Positions 32,533 to 44,559 of a stretch of 64,000 nt of DNA are shown here, piece by piece. Every line of letters starts with the position of its first letter. Within the stretch, counting starts at the first letter, position 1. The notes under the pieces are model-generated. The model had not been told where the DNA came from, did no database searches, and saw only the letters and a program-made list of their open reading frames with translations. This DNA comes from Glebionis coronaria (lineage: Eukaryota; Streptophyta; Magnoliopsida; Asterales; Asteraceae). A program made the translations under genes and the position numbers. The stretch lies in assembly GCA_025667525.1 (NCBI GenBank), contig CM046878.1, forward strand, positions 576,952,868-577,016,867. The letters are read 5' to 3'.

Positions 32533-34281
32533 TCAACAATGCCAGTCATAATAAGATAGAGAACAAATAGGGACAGTTTGACTAGCATTACACTTAATAC
32601 CTTTAGTATCTAAGTAGTATAAACCACCACATTGATTACCAATCCCTAGAATGTTTTTCAGATTCAAATCCTGATTCAAAAAAAGGCATTTGTTTTCATC
32701 AAAAACCACAAATATCTTGTTATCCTTGGCTAATTTATGCATAGATATTAAAGTAACACAATACTCAGGAATAACCAACACATCAAACAACACAAGACCA
32801 TTTTCCAGTTTTAGATTTCCAATCTTAGATATGAAAGCTTCAGTCCCATTAGGATGACTGACTTTAATTTTTAAGTGAGAAATATCAAACACATTGTCCA
32901 GTTCCTTTTCATCATTAGTCATATGTTGGTTAGCCCCAGAGTCAACCACTTTCCCATGTTGAGTAACTTTAGAATGAATATTAGAACAAAAAAAGTTACT
33001 AAAATTATCATTGAAGGCTTTACTGGAGTTTAGGTAAGTACCTGCCATATTGGCTTGCACACCCTTCTCACTCTCATTGTTCTCTTTGATAAGAGAGAGT
33101 AAAGCAGAAAGTTGTTCATCATAAAAGACAGAGTTGGGATTAGTCCCCACAGAATTGTTAGAAACATTTTTTCCTTTAGAGTTTTGGCCAGGTCTCTTTT
33201 TTCCAAAATCAGCAGGGTACCCAATGAGTCTAAAACATCTATCAATAGTATGCCCATTGTACCCACAATTTTCACAAATCACTTCAGAATTCCCATTGGT
33301 ATTCCCATTAGGTCTGTATGTGTTCCCATTGGGCCTAAAGGTATTCCCATTGGGCACATTAGGTCTAGGGTTACTATTGTAGTTGGGGGTAGCATTGAAA
33401 TTAGGTCTAAATCCACCAGAGTTATTACTCTGATTTCTTTGAACCACATTTCTGGTGGGCCTATTTGCAAAGAAAACAGATGTCTGATTCCTTTGGGAGG
33501 AACTAGACACATTGCCAGAAGCAACTCTGTGAGACTCCTCACTAGAGATAATGGCATAAGCCCCTTTGACATCAGGTAAAACTTCCCTAGAAAGAATAAA
33601 ACTTCTAATGGTCATGTAAGAGTCATCAAGACCCATTAAGAATTGCATTAATTTCAACAAATTGTTATGGTTCTTAAATTCACTAGTAGTAGAACATACA
33701 CAATTAGGAAGCTCAACCATAGCATCATATTGTTTCCACAAAACATTCAAACCATGATAGTAATCAGATAGGTTAGAACCATTTTGTTTCAAAGTATTAA
33801 TTTTATGATGCAAATTAAAGATCACAGACCCATCAACCTTATGATAAGTCTCCTTTAAGTCATTCCAAACATGTTCAACCTTTTTAGAGAAAATCTGACC
33901 TAAAAACAACTCTTCAGATATAGAATTAAGAATCCAACCAAGCACAACAGCATTGACTCTGTCGCATTGTTTTCCCAAAACATAGTTAGTTAAGGATCTT
34001 TTACAAGAACCATTGATAAAACCAGTTTTATTTTTTCCTTCCAAAGCCAAAAGCATAGCATTAGACCAAACTTGGTAGTTCTCAGTACCTTTAAGTTTTA
34101 TAGAAATCACACTCAATGTGGCAGAGTCATTTGGGTGAAGACACAAAGGGTCACTAATGTCAAGTTTGTTAATCAAGGTGACAGATTCTTCCCCAATCTG
34201 ATCATCTTGGTGTTCAGTGTCTGTGTCACCATGAACACTAGTCATGATGAAACAATCACAAATATAAACACAAAAAACCAA
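32533..34281 (-). pseudogene. Copia 2 gag, protease and pre-integrase
   Basis: 582 codons. The likely start is the second Met (34245, MTSVHGD), since the first 12 residues look like leader. Gag covers about residues 40-330 (ENYQVWSNAMLLALEGKNK, FLMGLDDSYMTIRSFILS), with Asn/Gly/Pro-rich repeats (NGNTYRPNGNT) and a zinc knuckle CENCGYNGHTIDRC near 350. The protease block is VVDSGANQHMT, then pre-integrase with GGLYYLD. The frame ends in TGA after D-W-H-C where the family has Arg before L-G-H-P. 34246-34900 is the untranslated leader. Confidence 0.9.
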
Positions 34282-34900
34282 AAAATAACTTAACCAAGGT
34301 CAACAAAGTTCCCAGGAATCCAAACCACTCAAGGGTGGTAGGTCAAGGGCAAGACCAAGATTAAGGGTCCAGATATAAGAAGTCCCCACACAAAAAACAC
34401 AAACACGTATAAGAGAGAGTAACCAAGAACGTAATATGAACAAACCACAAAAAGAGCCAAGAAACCACGTATGTAAAGCAATAATGAATAAACAAAAAGA
34501 AGAGAGAGCAGAGGTGTTACAGTGCAAACACAAAAGCTCAATCGATCTATTTCCTCTAGATTCACTTAGTCTAGAAGAAACAGAACCTCCTTTCCAAACC
34601 CTATTTTAAGAAAAAAATAGGGAATAGATAAATCGCCAACAGATCTATGAAATAGATCAAAGAACCAACATCCCTGCACCACGAGCAAAGTTAGAACATG
34701 TATATATAAGAAACCCCCAAAAAAGTTTGAAACCCTAAAATTAAAAAAATGATTTTAGAACAATTAAACCACAAAAAAGTGTAAACCTTTTGAATCTGGC
34801 TATCTCAATAGCAGATCTTTCCAAAAAACATATCAATTTAAGAAAACCCCAAAATTTTTCGAAACCCTAAATTTTTTTTTAACGATTTCAGAGCAACCAG

Positions 34901-34912
34901 GCTCTGATACCA
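34901..34912 (-). other. Primer binding site of copia 2
   Basis: Minus strand TGGTATCAGAGC, tRNA-Met type, immediately after the 5' LTR. Confidence 0.9.
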
Positions 34913-35380
34913 TGAAGAAAAACTTAACAAGGATGATTTAAACAAGATTGAACCTTGAACTCAAACGTTTCATAGATAAATCAAAGAAAAAGTAACAAAA
35001 CCTGATAAAGATCACCACAGCTAATCTGGTGTGATCCTATTATCTAAATGATAATAGTTTTACAAAGATAAACAAGAAATGATCTGGGTTACATGATTTA
35101 AAAAACAAGAAAGAACACCCAAAACACACAGATAAAAATAACCCAGATAAATGACAAGAATGGGGAGCGTCCCATTATATTCCCAAGAGTCAAAGCTTCA
35201 AAGAGACGTTTGTCTCTAATTTGCATCTAAGTCTTCAACTTTCACTTAAGCCAACATAAGCCCTCCACCTCATCAGCATCCTTCAAGACTTGTCCAAAGT
35301 GAACCTGAAACATTCAAAGTTAACAAAGTAAGTCCCTCTAGTTAAAGTGTGGTATCTGATTAGGTCCAAATATTTTAACA
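34913..35380 (-). repeat. 5' LTR of copia 2
   Basis: 468 bases, pair of 29174-29641. No strong TATA box was seen; GAATATAATGG on the minus strand near 35175 is a weak candidate. Confidence 0.95.
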
Positions 35381-35385
35381 CCTAT

Positions 35386-36054
35386 CTAAGAAAGTCTACG
35401 TACTAAATGTGCAAAGGGAAAAAAAACAAATGACACTTGAGATTCTTTTTTTGTCTTGTTTAAATATCAAATGTTCTAACCTTATTCTTCCCGATGTTTT
35501 AAACAGTTGAGTAGAATAGACGCAAACATGATGTACGTTATATGTGATTAATCAACGGAAGATAAATATTATAGATTTTAAATGCATTTAGTCCTCTTTT
35601 ATGTAAAAAAGATTTTGGGATTTATACTTATTCGTGATTTTTCTAAAATAGGAGTAATAGATAGGGTGCATGATTTCGATTAAACTTTGATATCAAACAA
35701 ATCATGTTATATACTAAGATATGTATAGCATCGTGTTAACAATAGCAATATCAAGAGTAATCGTGTTAAATGATGTCAATAAAGCGTTTAAATATCTGTA
35801 AATTTAATCTTTCATAATGTTTTGTTGTTGTTAAGCTTTGAGCAGGCCTGTTTGTGAGCAAGGGTAGGCTAGGCCCAGGGCCCAATATTGTAGAGGGGCA
35901 CGAAAAACTTGAAGTCCAGAATATATTACTTTACAGCCCAATATAATGATGGTAGGATCGTATCAGTTTTATGGGCCTTTTGAGTGAATGGGAATTGTAA
36001 ATTGGCACCCATCTTGAGTTTTATGAGCAATGATGATATAATCAAAATGGTTTT
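35386..36054. other. Intergenic, nothing recognised
   Basis: AT-rich, with a GC-richer patch at 35845-35990 (AGGCCTGTTTGTGAGCAAGG onward) that looks like a piece of an old repeat. No coding potential. Confidence 0.4.
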
Positions 36055-36293
36055 CCAGGTTTCATAACATGCTGCCTTCAGTTCCATGTGTCACCCGTGG
36101 TCAGATTGTAGAGGTGTTGAATGAGGGTGGAAGTTGTAACTTGTAAGTAGCTAACCAATGCTAATGAGATCTGACCCATGTAACGACTGTTGTGTTCACT
36201 TATGTTGTGAAGCGTGTGCCCTTTGTCAAGAACGCACTGAGCTCAAGCATCGCGGGCCTAGACGTTGGATCTATAACCCACTTTGGTAAGAAA
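36055..36293 (+). pseudogene. PLAC8 (cell number regulator / PCR-type) gene relic
   Basis: Two exon-like pieces on the plus strand. The first (about 36059-36142) follows TTTTCCAG and encodes SVPCVTRGQIVEVLNEGGS, the PLAC8 signature P-C-V-T-x-G-Q-I, ending at a GTAAGT donor. The second (about 36195-36293) encodes [20 protein letters not shown] and [14 protein letters not shown] followed by E-L-K-x-R-G is the second PLAC8 signature. PLAC8 proteins are small Cys-rich plasma-membrane proteins linked to organ size and metal transport. The usual first exon is not visible, the junction needs a frame repair, and the Pro before Arg-Arg-Trp is odd. I read it as a broken fragment. Confidence 0.65.
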
Positions 36294-36300
36294 AAGTATA

Positions 36301-37215
36301 TCATAATGGTGAAGTGTTAGGCTTAACATTGTGGATATCGTTTGATTTTAGGTTGGATTGGGCCACAAAATGCTCTTCACCACATGCCATCTTCAATGCA
36401 AATACGACCTCTTGAAAGCTCAAGATCTTTACGTGTTTCGAACTAGTCTGTTGTGTTCAAATTTGATAAAAGCTAAAGTTCGAATCGCTCAATTAGTTTT
36501 GTTAAACAAAAAATTCTTGGAAAAGGGTTTTAACAACAGGGTTTTTTTGTTTAATACTATAACAGGTTAGATTGGGTTCTTTCAGTTATTTACTATTTTC
36601 TTTATTGGCATAACAAAAATAATATGAGTAGCATTACAAAATACAAACAATAATTACATTAATTTAACAATGAAACAAAAGACTAATATATTTATTTACA
36701 AAAGAAGAAAATATCAAATATGATTTTGACAACACCTTGAACACCCATGAAGATTCTGAAATGTGAATCTGTCATGTATGTTAATATATGTCGGTGGCTC
36801 CTGCATATACTTTGCCTTAAAAGTTCTGATAACATACTCTTCGTCCCCCGCATCTTATTTGATCAAGCTAGGTTTGGACCTCGGCTGGAGTCAGGCCAGG
36901 TCCAGAAGAGTCAAGACCATCACAGGGTTGTTTGTTGCAGGAGATTTAAACAGAGAAATCGTGGTCTAAAAACATCATACCAAACCATCTCTAACCATTC
37001 CAACCTCAAATCCATCAGAAACAACAAGAGATCCATATGATAATTCAACAGATTTATCATAGATCAACATTATCAATAGCAAATGCAACAAAATTGACAA
37101 CAAATATTGGCTAAAAAGGGGATAAAAAAGATTGACGGCAAAAAAAATAAGTAACCCTAAAATGTGAATGTGATTCAAGATGTGTGCTTTTATACAAGTG
37201 TTGCTAGGGTTAAAT
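36301..37215 (-). pseudogene. Duplicated decayed gene, copy A
   Basis: Direct duplicate of 38880-39700 continued at 61753-61935. On the minus strand it has a TATA box (TGTATAAAAGC, near 37190), a leader, then a frame with IYDKSVELSYGSLVVSDGFE (about 37040-36990) and a stop soon after. Further down are a shared block GACCACGATTTCTCTGTTTA and a 3' part with AATAAA-type signals near 36600. The middle coding block of copy B is replaced by unrelated sequence here. I do not recognise the family. Confidence 0.45.
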
Positions 37216-38703
37216 GAAATAAAGTTCTAACATTTTTAGATTTGTTTGGGCTTATGTAGCCAGTTTATGGTTTCGACAATGGGCTCCTGTTCTTTTTGGG
37301 CTCACTTTGGCACACAGATATACTGATACACGTAGTAATGATGATTTCCTGATGGTTAAATATTTGTTTATGTAAATGTAAATTTTTTTTGAAAGTAATG
37401 TCAATATAAAATGTATAAAAATTTTGTATATATTAGACTATGTTTATTCGCAACCCATCACAACCCAATCTTTTAATAAAATATTATTTTTTCACTCATC
37501 CACCTATATAACCAATATATACAATAATCTTCAACTTTTTTTATCATATATCAACAACCCAACCCAACCTAAACATATATATTAAAAAAATATGTAATAC
37601 CATTTTATTCCTCAAAAATCACAACTCTAATACCCAAGAAGCCTGCTTTACTAAAATTTGTTAGTAAACTTTATAAAAAATAATAAATAAATATTGGTTA
37701 ATACACACTACCCAGTGTATAAAAAGATATTAGAAATCGGATTGTTGTATATGGTGACTTAACTTTATACTCTATCTTCTTCATGGTCCATCTTCTTCAT
37801 GGTCTATTTTCTTCATGGTTCTTAGAATATACTATCATAATATATATACTTTTTTCTATTCAAATATACTATCCTAAAAATAAAATTACACCCAACACAG
37901 TTATCATAAAAGAAAAGAAACAAAAACAAATGATGTCTTTACCATACCTTGACCACCATGATTCACATGTAGAGGGAGAAGCCATTTTTTCTGGAAATAC
38001 ACAATTATTTTTGGCCTTTGAGGAATAGTTGATATTTGATAAAAATAAATTGGAAAGAGTTATTAACTGGTGGAAATAAAGTACTAGCTTTTTTCCTGGA
38101 AGTACAGTAATTTTAGAGTCTAGGTGGCAAGGTTGGATGCATGATTTAAAAGTCATCACACGAACCAGTCGAGTGATATATTTTCTTACTTTTAGTACTT
38201 TCAATATAATAATAGTACTTTATAGTCCAACCGGTTGCCCAAAAGTCACGAATAAATGTAGTCTTAGTAATATTTAGATTGATCCGAACACAACCAAACA
38301 AAATACAATATATTAGACCGGTTGACTTAAAAAACGAAATCAAAACTTGGTTTATAGGCAGATCTATTTTTGTCTATTTTACTTCCAAATGGATTATATT
38401 GATTCAGTGGTTTGTATTCTATTTTGTAATCAATTTTCAAACAAGAAAATAACATAGTGAAGACTACGTTGGACTACTAACTTGAAAGCGACCACTAAAA
38501 AAAGCCCTACTCAATCTTTTTAGACGAAATTCAGTCTCATGCGATCTTGTTTTTCAAGTGTCCGATGATTATGGCCAACAAGCTTCATCTTCTTTCTCCC
38601 AAGTTTGGCTTTACTGATTTCATTGTTTTTTTACGTACGTATATTACCATAGAAGACTCAGATATTTGGCTATATATAATAGAGGAATTTTGAAATTCGA
38701 ATT
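37216..38703. other. Intergenic, nothing recognised
   Basis: AT-rich. CTTCTTCATGGTC occurs three times in tandem at about 37778-37820. No supported frame or RNA. Confidence 0.4.
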
Positions 38704-38835
38704 CTGGCTGAAAAATTCTTAAAGGACCTGACGGGATTGGAAGGCTCAAGTGTGAAGTTGTATGTGGATAACAAGTCGACAATAGCCTTAATGAAAAACC
38801 CGGGTTTTCATGGACGCACCACACACAACGATACT
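38704..38835 (+). pseudogene. Fragment of a copia RNase H
   Basis: One plus-strand frame reads AEKFLKDLTGLEGSSVKLYV, then DNKSTIALMKNPGFHGR and THND. D-N-K-S-x-I-A-L-x-K-N-P-x-F-H-G-R is the copia RNase H signature. No other part of that element is nearby, so this is an old relic unrelated to copia 1 or 2. Confidence 0.7.
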
Positions 38836-38879
38836 AATGGAAAACTTTGAATCCAATTTGGTTATTCTATTAGAAATCT

Positions 38880-39700
38880 ATCATAATGGTGCAAGTGTTT
38901 GGTTATGGTTTGATTATTATAGGTTGAATGCTCTTCCACATACATATGTAACTTCAATGCAAATATGACCTCTTGAAAGGTCAAGCTTGGCTTGTTACAT
39001 GTTTGGAACTAGTCTGTTGTGTTCGACCATGATAAAAGCTAAAGCTCGAATTGCTCGATTAATTTTATTAGACAAAAAAGTATTCGAAAATGTCAAAGAG
39101 TGAAAACAGGTTACTATTTGGCATATTTCGTTTATTTGGCTTTAGCAACATGGTTTTTTTTGTTTACTTGGGTCTTTCAGTTATTTACTCTTTTCTTTAT
39201 TGGCATGGCAAAAAATAACGAGTACCATTACAGATACATACAACAATTACATTAACTTAACAATGAAACAAAAGGCTAATAAAGGAGAGAATATCAAAAT
39301 ATGATTTTGACAACACCTCAATATAACAATAACGAAACTTCAACACCCATGAAGCTTTAGATATGTCTTGTATATTAATAAATGTTGATGGCTCTTGCAT
39401 TTACTTTGCCTCTTCACCCACATCTTTGTTCATTAAGCTTTGAAAATCACACCCTTATTTTGTATACGCTCAGTTGGAGTCAGGTGAAGCCTAGCTGCAG
39501 CGTCATCAAACGTTTAACAAACCGAAATGGAGTGTCCTTATATTGAACAGCAACGCACCCCTTCTCACGAATACCGTTGCAGGAGACTTAAACAGAGAAA
39601 TCGTGGTCTAAGAACATCATACGAAACCACCAATGGCATCTCTAAGCATCCGAGCCTCAAATCCATCAGACACAACAAGAGATCCATATGAGAATTCAAG
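38880..39700 (-). pseudogene. Duplicated decayed gene, copy B, distal part (split by CACTA)
   Basis: Homologous to copy A. The CACTA insertion at 39700/39701 separates this from its promoter part at 61753-61935. Across the junction the minus strand encodes a frame with LEFSYGSLVVSDGFEARMLR, then, after frame breaks, GIREKGCVAVQYKDTPFRFV (about 39560-39500) and DDAAARLHLTPTERIQNKGV (about 39490-39430). The second and third blocks look like real exons of a conserved protein, but I cannot name it. Confidence 0.45.
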
Positions 39701-39736
39701 CACTACAACAATCCAGCCATTCCCCATCGGGGTTTT

Positions 39737-40137
39737 CCCCAGCGACATGATGTCGCTGGGGAAAAGTCGCTAAACGACAAAAACTTTCTGACGTGGCAAA
39801 CTTTCTTGAAAAAATTATGACAAAAAAATAAAGAAAATTTTCCCCAGCGACATGTCGCTGGAGAAAAGTTGACTGAATTTTGACTAAACTACTTCACAAT
39901 TAATGCAAGCGGGAGATTAACCCGCTAACTTTTCCCCAGCGACATGTCGCTGGGGAAACCTTCTCCCACGTCTAATCCAAGTGATTAGTGTTAATGCATT
40001 GTTTAATTTATGCCAAAACTTTTCCCCAGCGACATGTCGCTGGGGAAACTTTTTAGGATTCCCTCTAAAGATATTCAGTTAACGCGCCTATTTTACAAAA
40101 AACGAACAAAACCTTCCCCAGCGACATGTCGCTGGGG
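39737..40137. repeat. Left subterminal palindrome cluster
   Basis: Five copies of a 22-bp palindrome with half-site CCCCAGCGACA: 39737-39761 (three extra bases in the centre), 39842-39863 (one change), 39934-39955, 40024-40045 and 40116-40137, spaced about 90 bases. Usually extended by TTT and AAA outside. In En/Spm, short subterminal repeats bind TNPA; here each repeat is itself symmetric. Confidence 0.92.
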
Positions 40138-40542
40138 AAACGTTGACTTCTATTTGACCACCAATTTTTAAAAAATGTGTAATGTTTATATAATATTTTA
40201 GTAAATATAATATATATATTAAAAAATATAGTTATTAAAATTTAAAATAGTATATCTCTTTTTATGATAAAAAAAAGTGAGACAAATGGTTAATTTTCCC
40301 GCTAATGTTTTCCCGCTAATGTTTTCCCGCCAATATTTTGCCCGCCAAAAGTTAACATTCACTGATAATTGTTAACATTCATTGTTAATATTAATTAAAA
40401 ATTGTTAACATTCATTGAGGCTTACAAACAGACACGCCTAAACCTAACTTTATTCTACACGGACACTTAAACACGCGCTTAATTAAACATGGATATTAAA
40501 CCGATAATAGACTCATAAACACGAAAACAGATACATCATAAA
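40138..40542. other. AT-rich CACTA segment with TTTTCCCGC repeats
   Basis: Contains TTTTCCCGCTAATG repeated three times (40305-40345) and GTTAACATTCA three times (40352-40420). 40256-40335 is a direct duplicate of 52045-52125. Confidence 0.6.
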
Positions 40543-41007
40543 CTAGTTCAAACGAATGTTCCCCATGTCATCGTAAAGGTCGTGAAGTAGTGCAGCTGAA
40601 TCCAATGTGTGCCTATCGGAGTTGCGGTACAACTCTATCGTACGCTCAAGTACCATTATCATTCCATTCAAGCGCACACAGTTTGCACACGCTGAAGAGC
40701 TTGGAGAAGAAATTGGAATCGTTGAAGGTCTGGTAGAAGAGCTTGGAGGAGAAAAGCTCGTTGAAGGTCTTGAAGAAGAGCTTGGAGGAGAAAACCTCAT
40801 TGAACCTCCAAGAGAATTGATTAGTAGTTGGACGCGTTCGTCTTTCCATAAAAAAAATTTGCATCCATATGAAACTGGAGGTTGAACCCGTGAACGTGGA
40901 CAAGCATAGTACAGTCTACCAAAGTTTTCAGTTGTCCACGATTCTCGAAGAACTACATCTCCATGTCCACACCTGCACGGAAAAGCTTCATGCTTCAACA
41001 TGTACAT
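40543..41007 (-). CDS. GRF-type zinc-finger protein inside the CACTA
   Basis: 155 codons if started at ATG 41007 (MYMLKHEAFPC); an earlier Met lies within the Athila LTR and is an artefact of insertion. Cys11, Cys13, Cys36 and Cys49 with C-x-C-G, GRLYYACP and KFFLWKDE form a zf-GRF domain, a small nucleic-acid-binding finger. Then a Ser/Pro-rich linker with repeated FSPPSSSxRPST units and a C-terminal helix (NCVRLNGMIMVLERTIELYR) that could mediate dimer formation. The frame is intact. On the minus strand a TATA-like CATAAAAAGAG (about 52045-52055) would be its promoter before Athila inserted in the leader. It may be a captured host gene or a CACTA accessory protein. Confidence 0.7.
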   Translation of the reverse strand: MYMLKHEAFPCRCGHGDVVLRESWTTENFGRLYYACPRSRVQPPVSYGCKFFLWKDERVQLLINSLGGSMRFSPPSSSSRPSTSFSPPSSSTRPSTIPISSPSSSACANCVRLNGMIMVLERTIELYRNSDRHTLDSAALLHDLYDDMGNIRLN

Positions 41008-41045
41008 AATAACAATTTGTTTATGATGATAAGTGTGTGTGATCT

Positions 41046-42618
41046 TGATACTTGGTTTTTGCACTGGGGGTTCTCTAAATTCTCTCGATATCCTCTCGAA
41101 TTGATCTTGGTTCTAAGTGGAATGATTGTTCTTGGTTACTAAAAAGGGGGTTTGGTTTTCTAATCTACTAAAAGGTTTAAATGCATTAACATGAAAACTT
41201 AAATCAAAAGTAATTAATTTAGTAACAATTAATAAAACTAGATTTAAAGTTAAAAGATAAAAATAAAATGAACAAACAGTAAGTAAGAAGAAACAGTAAG
41301 TAACACTTAAAATTGCTCAAAAGAAATTTGATTCGGAAGTCACCTTGATTCGGAAGTTCACTCGGAACTTGGTTCGGAACCTTCACTCGGAAGTTTATCC
41401 GGAACTTTCTTCGGAAGTTGATTCAGAAGTTGGTTCGGAAGTTCACTCGGAACTTTCGTTCGGAAGTTGACTCGGAAGATTGATCCGGAAGTTTATCCGG
41501 AAGTTTATCCGGAACTTCACTCGGAACTTTCGCTCGGAAGTTCACTCGGAACTTTCGGTCGGAAGTTCACTCGGAACTTTCGGTCGGAAGTTCACTCGGA
41601 ACTTTTAAAAAGAAAATTTATTCGGAACTTTTGAAACTCATTCGGAACTTTTTGTTCATCCGGAACTTTTGGTTCATCCGGAACTATTTGTTCATCCGGA
41701 ACTTTTGGTTCATTCGGAAGTTTGTGTTCATCCGGAACCTGGGAATACTCAAGAACAGTAACAATACCGAAGAACAGGGGAAATCGATTTTAAGCCAAAA
41801 ATCACCAAGTTTTTCACCAAATCTTAAATAAAGCTAAACACAAATGATATACTAACCAATAACAACAAATCCCATCAATAAAAACTTAAAACCCAATAAC
41901 TTTTAAAGATCAAATCAATCAAATAAGAACTCAAACTTTTAACCAAATAGATGAAGATGAACAAGATGAAATGGAAAGATTGATGTATTGAATGATTAAG
42001 GTATTAACAATCACAAGACAAATATTAAACTACAAGATTCTTGTAACAATAAAAATCAAGATCACCAAACACCCTAGTGGTGTTGGTGATGACTACGAAC
42101 CGAAAGAGAGAAAAAGATGGAAATTCTGAAAACTAAAAACTGAATGAAAAGTGTGAAGGGTGGACTTTATATAGTCTTGTCTTTTGGTTGGTGAGTGGGC
42201 TTTCACCCGTTCTTCTTGTCTTCTCGTCTTTTCAGAAAAGTTGACGTTTTCGATTCTGATTCGGGATTTGTCGTCGATTAAATCCAACTCGTCTTTTAAT
42301 TTCTTCGTTTAATAGACTTGAGTTTCTTCGACTTATGTAAATCTTCCATCTTTGGTCCTTTTCTTCGATAGATCGTCAAATAGGCCCAGTGACTTCAAAT
42401 CTTTTGCATCTCTTGGACAATAGACTTTGTCTTGAGTCTTTTTCTTCCATAAAACCCGTGCAATCCCATGGTTTCTTCAATATTCATCCGGTTGGCTCTG
42501 AAAACACAATAAACACAAAAACCACGCATAATTCCAAACAAATGATATTAAACACGCGTTTTGGTCTCGTTTTAGCCAGAATTAAGTGGTAAAAGGATGG
42601 GTGTTTATACACCTATCA
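41046..42618 (-). repeat. 3' LTR of Athila
   Basis: 1573 bases. It has a TATA box (CTATATAAAG minus, 42165-42174) and a CGGAAGTT/CGGAACTT minisatellite (41330-41745). It is 28 bases longer than the other LTR, mainly through an extra minisatellite unit. Confidence 0.93.
41330..41745. repeat. CGGAAGTT/CGGAACTT minisatellite in Athila LTR
   Basis: About 30 imperfect units built from TCGGAAGTTCACTCGGAACTT-like words, alternating AAG and AAC forms. The partner array is at 50740-51125. Confidence 0.88.
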
Positions 42619-42633
42619 AATCCCCTACACTTA
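42619..42633 (-). other. Polypurine tract of Athila
   Basis: Minus strand AAGTGTAGGGGATT immediately before the 3' LTR. Confidence 0.85.
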
Positions 42634-44559
42634 ACCATTGCCATGCCCTCATGTAATGCTTAGTGATAAAGCAAATTTACACTTTTCTCATAATCAATCA
42701 ACCTTGGCCTTATTAAAATACTACTAAACAAAAATTAAAGTACTAAGACAAATTAAAACTTTAAAGTAACAAAAAGATAGAAAACCATTTTCACTTGAAA
42801 ATAGCTATATGGAAATAACTTGTAAAGAGATCAAGGACTTACATTAGGGCTTTGGTGCTGCGAAGATTTATCACCCTCAAGTTTCACGTTCCCCAAACTA
42901 AGCTTAAAAACGAGATCATTGTTATTATAAGTTAGTAAATCAAACACTTACACACATGGCTTAATTATATGCTTAAACTCTCTTATTCCTAGGTGTATCT
43001 CTTATATTTTATGTTTGTCTTAGAATGATCATGAAGATGCATTTTTGGACTTATTTTGATAGTTTATTTAGGCTGAAAGCAAAGTAGGACGATTTGATCA
43101 ATAGTTAGCTAAAGGACAAAATCTCTTAAAACTGCTTCTCGGGATATCAAAAAGTTCATATCTTGGCATAACTCGGTTCACGATTTGAGACCTTTCTCGG
43201 GCCGATATTTGGCATGTACTTCATACTTCATATCTTGAGAGACGTGCTTGAGATAATGGTCTTCTCATCGTTCATAGAGTTTCTTCACTTGGAGACTTTT
43301 GAGAGGTACTCCAACTTTGTTGACCACGACTTCATGATTATTTCTTCAATCTCTATTTGGGATTTTGAGATACAACGATCCGCCTCCTTTTCGGACTTGG
43401 ATCTATTTATCCTCATACCTTGTTAGGGTCTTTTCGGATAGACTTCTCCATCATCTTTATGGGAGTTGATTGCTTTTCGTCGTGAGTCTTGATCCTTCAT
43501 ATTGACTTTGGGAATAATGCTTTTCACATCACTTTGGATCTTTAGCAATAAAATGGAATCCTCAGGCCTTGTTAGGGCCTTTTCGGACTCGCCAATCTTC
43601 GCGCCCCGCTTCATAAGTTATGCCTTGGCTATGAACTCTTATCATTACCGAGCAACTTTTAAACGATCTTGGGCTAGAAGCTAAGTAACTTTTCAAATCG
43701 TACGACCTTACTTATTGCAGATAAATTATTAGCAAGTGATGGGAGAATAGGCAAATAATTACACCAAGTGAGTTTGTGCAAGAATACCGACTTATAATTG
43801 ACTCTATCATTTCTCGTTATCCACAATTTAAAATCTCAAGCAATGAGACTCGTGGATACTTAGCCTAATAAATCGATTAAGGTCTACATGGTTAAGGATA
43901 CTAGCTAGAATAAACTTGGATAAGTCTATTCGGGTTGAGTCAAAATAATCGCAACGGGCCTAATATGTCAAAGACTTCTAAACTAGCTACACCACTTTAT
44001 TAATATTTTTGACTTTATTGTGGGATATATACATATGAAAGCAATGATAAAAATTTAAAAATTACGACTAAATGGCCAAAGTTAATAAAAAATTTGAAAA
44101 ATGTTGAAAAATATGATTTTCCGGTTAAATGAAGGCATTTTCATGGAAAAGTCCACTTAATACTTCGGTAGAAGTCCCCCCTACACTTAAGATAAACATT
44201 GTCCTTAATGTTTAAGCATGTGGGAAAAGTATCCCCTACACTTATGACATTGTGCACGTTGGTTAAATCAAGTTAAGGAAGAGACGACTAAAGTGATCAA
44301 TTTCAAATGTGAGTTATGAAGAAAATTGAATCACGATAGTTGAGAGATAGAACCGAATTTCGAATAACACGGGAGCACGGTTCTTCAAAGGTTCCAAAAG
44401 TGCATTCATCCCTGTAATCACATCACCACACAAAAACAAACACCTATAGAGGTCCCCCTACACTTAGGAGGTTAAAACATAAAAGGATAGATACTCGGGC
44501 TGCCTCCCGAGGAGCGCTTGTTTTTGATAACCGATTCACGAGCCTGACTCGACCCAAAA
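42634..44559 (-). other. Athila 3' noncoding region
   Basis: No frame longer than about 70 codons. Three further AAGTGTAGGGG-type purine tracts on the minus strand lie at about 44174-44191, 44231-44244 and 44452-44467. No env-like gene. Confidence 0.6.

Larger units (their letters stand above)
29174..35380 (-). mobile_element. Ty1/copia LTR retrotransposon 2
   Basis: 6.2-kb element on the minus strand with 468-base LTRs (29174-29641 and 34913-35380), TG/CA ends and target duplication CCTAT at 29169-29173 and 35381-35385. I count eight differences between the LTRs, about 1.7 percent. Primer site and polypurine tract are directly adjacent to the LTRs. All domains of gag-pol are present in copia order but interrupted by stops, so it is recently dead. 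Confidence 0.95.

Noticed and set aside
40607..40885. 92-codon plus-strand frame opposite the GRF gene
   Set aside because: It is the antisense shadow of the Ser/Pro-rich linker repeats.
42634..44559. env-like gene in Athila
   Set aside because: No frame above about 70 codons and no membrane segments; the region is noncoding.
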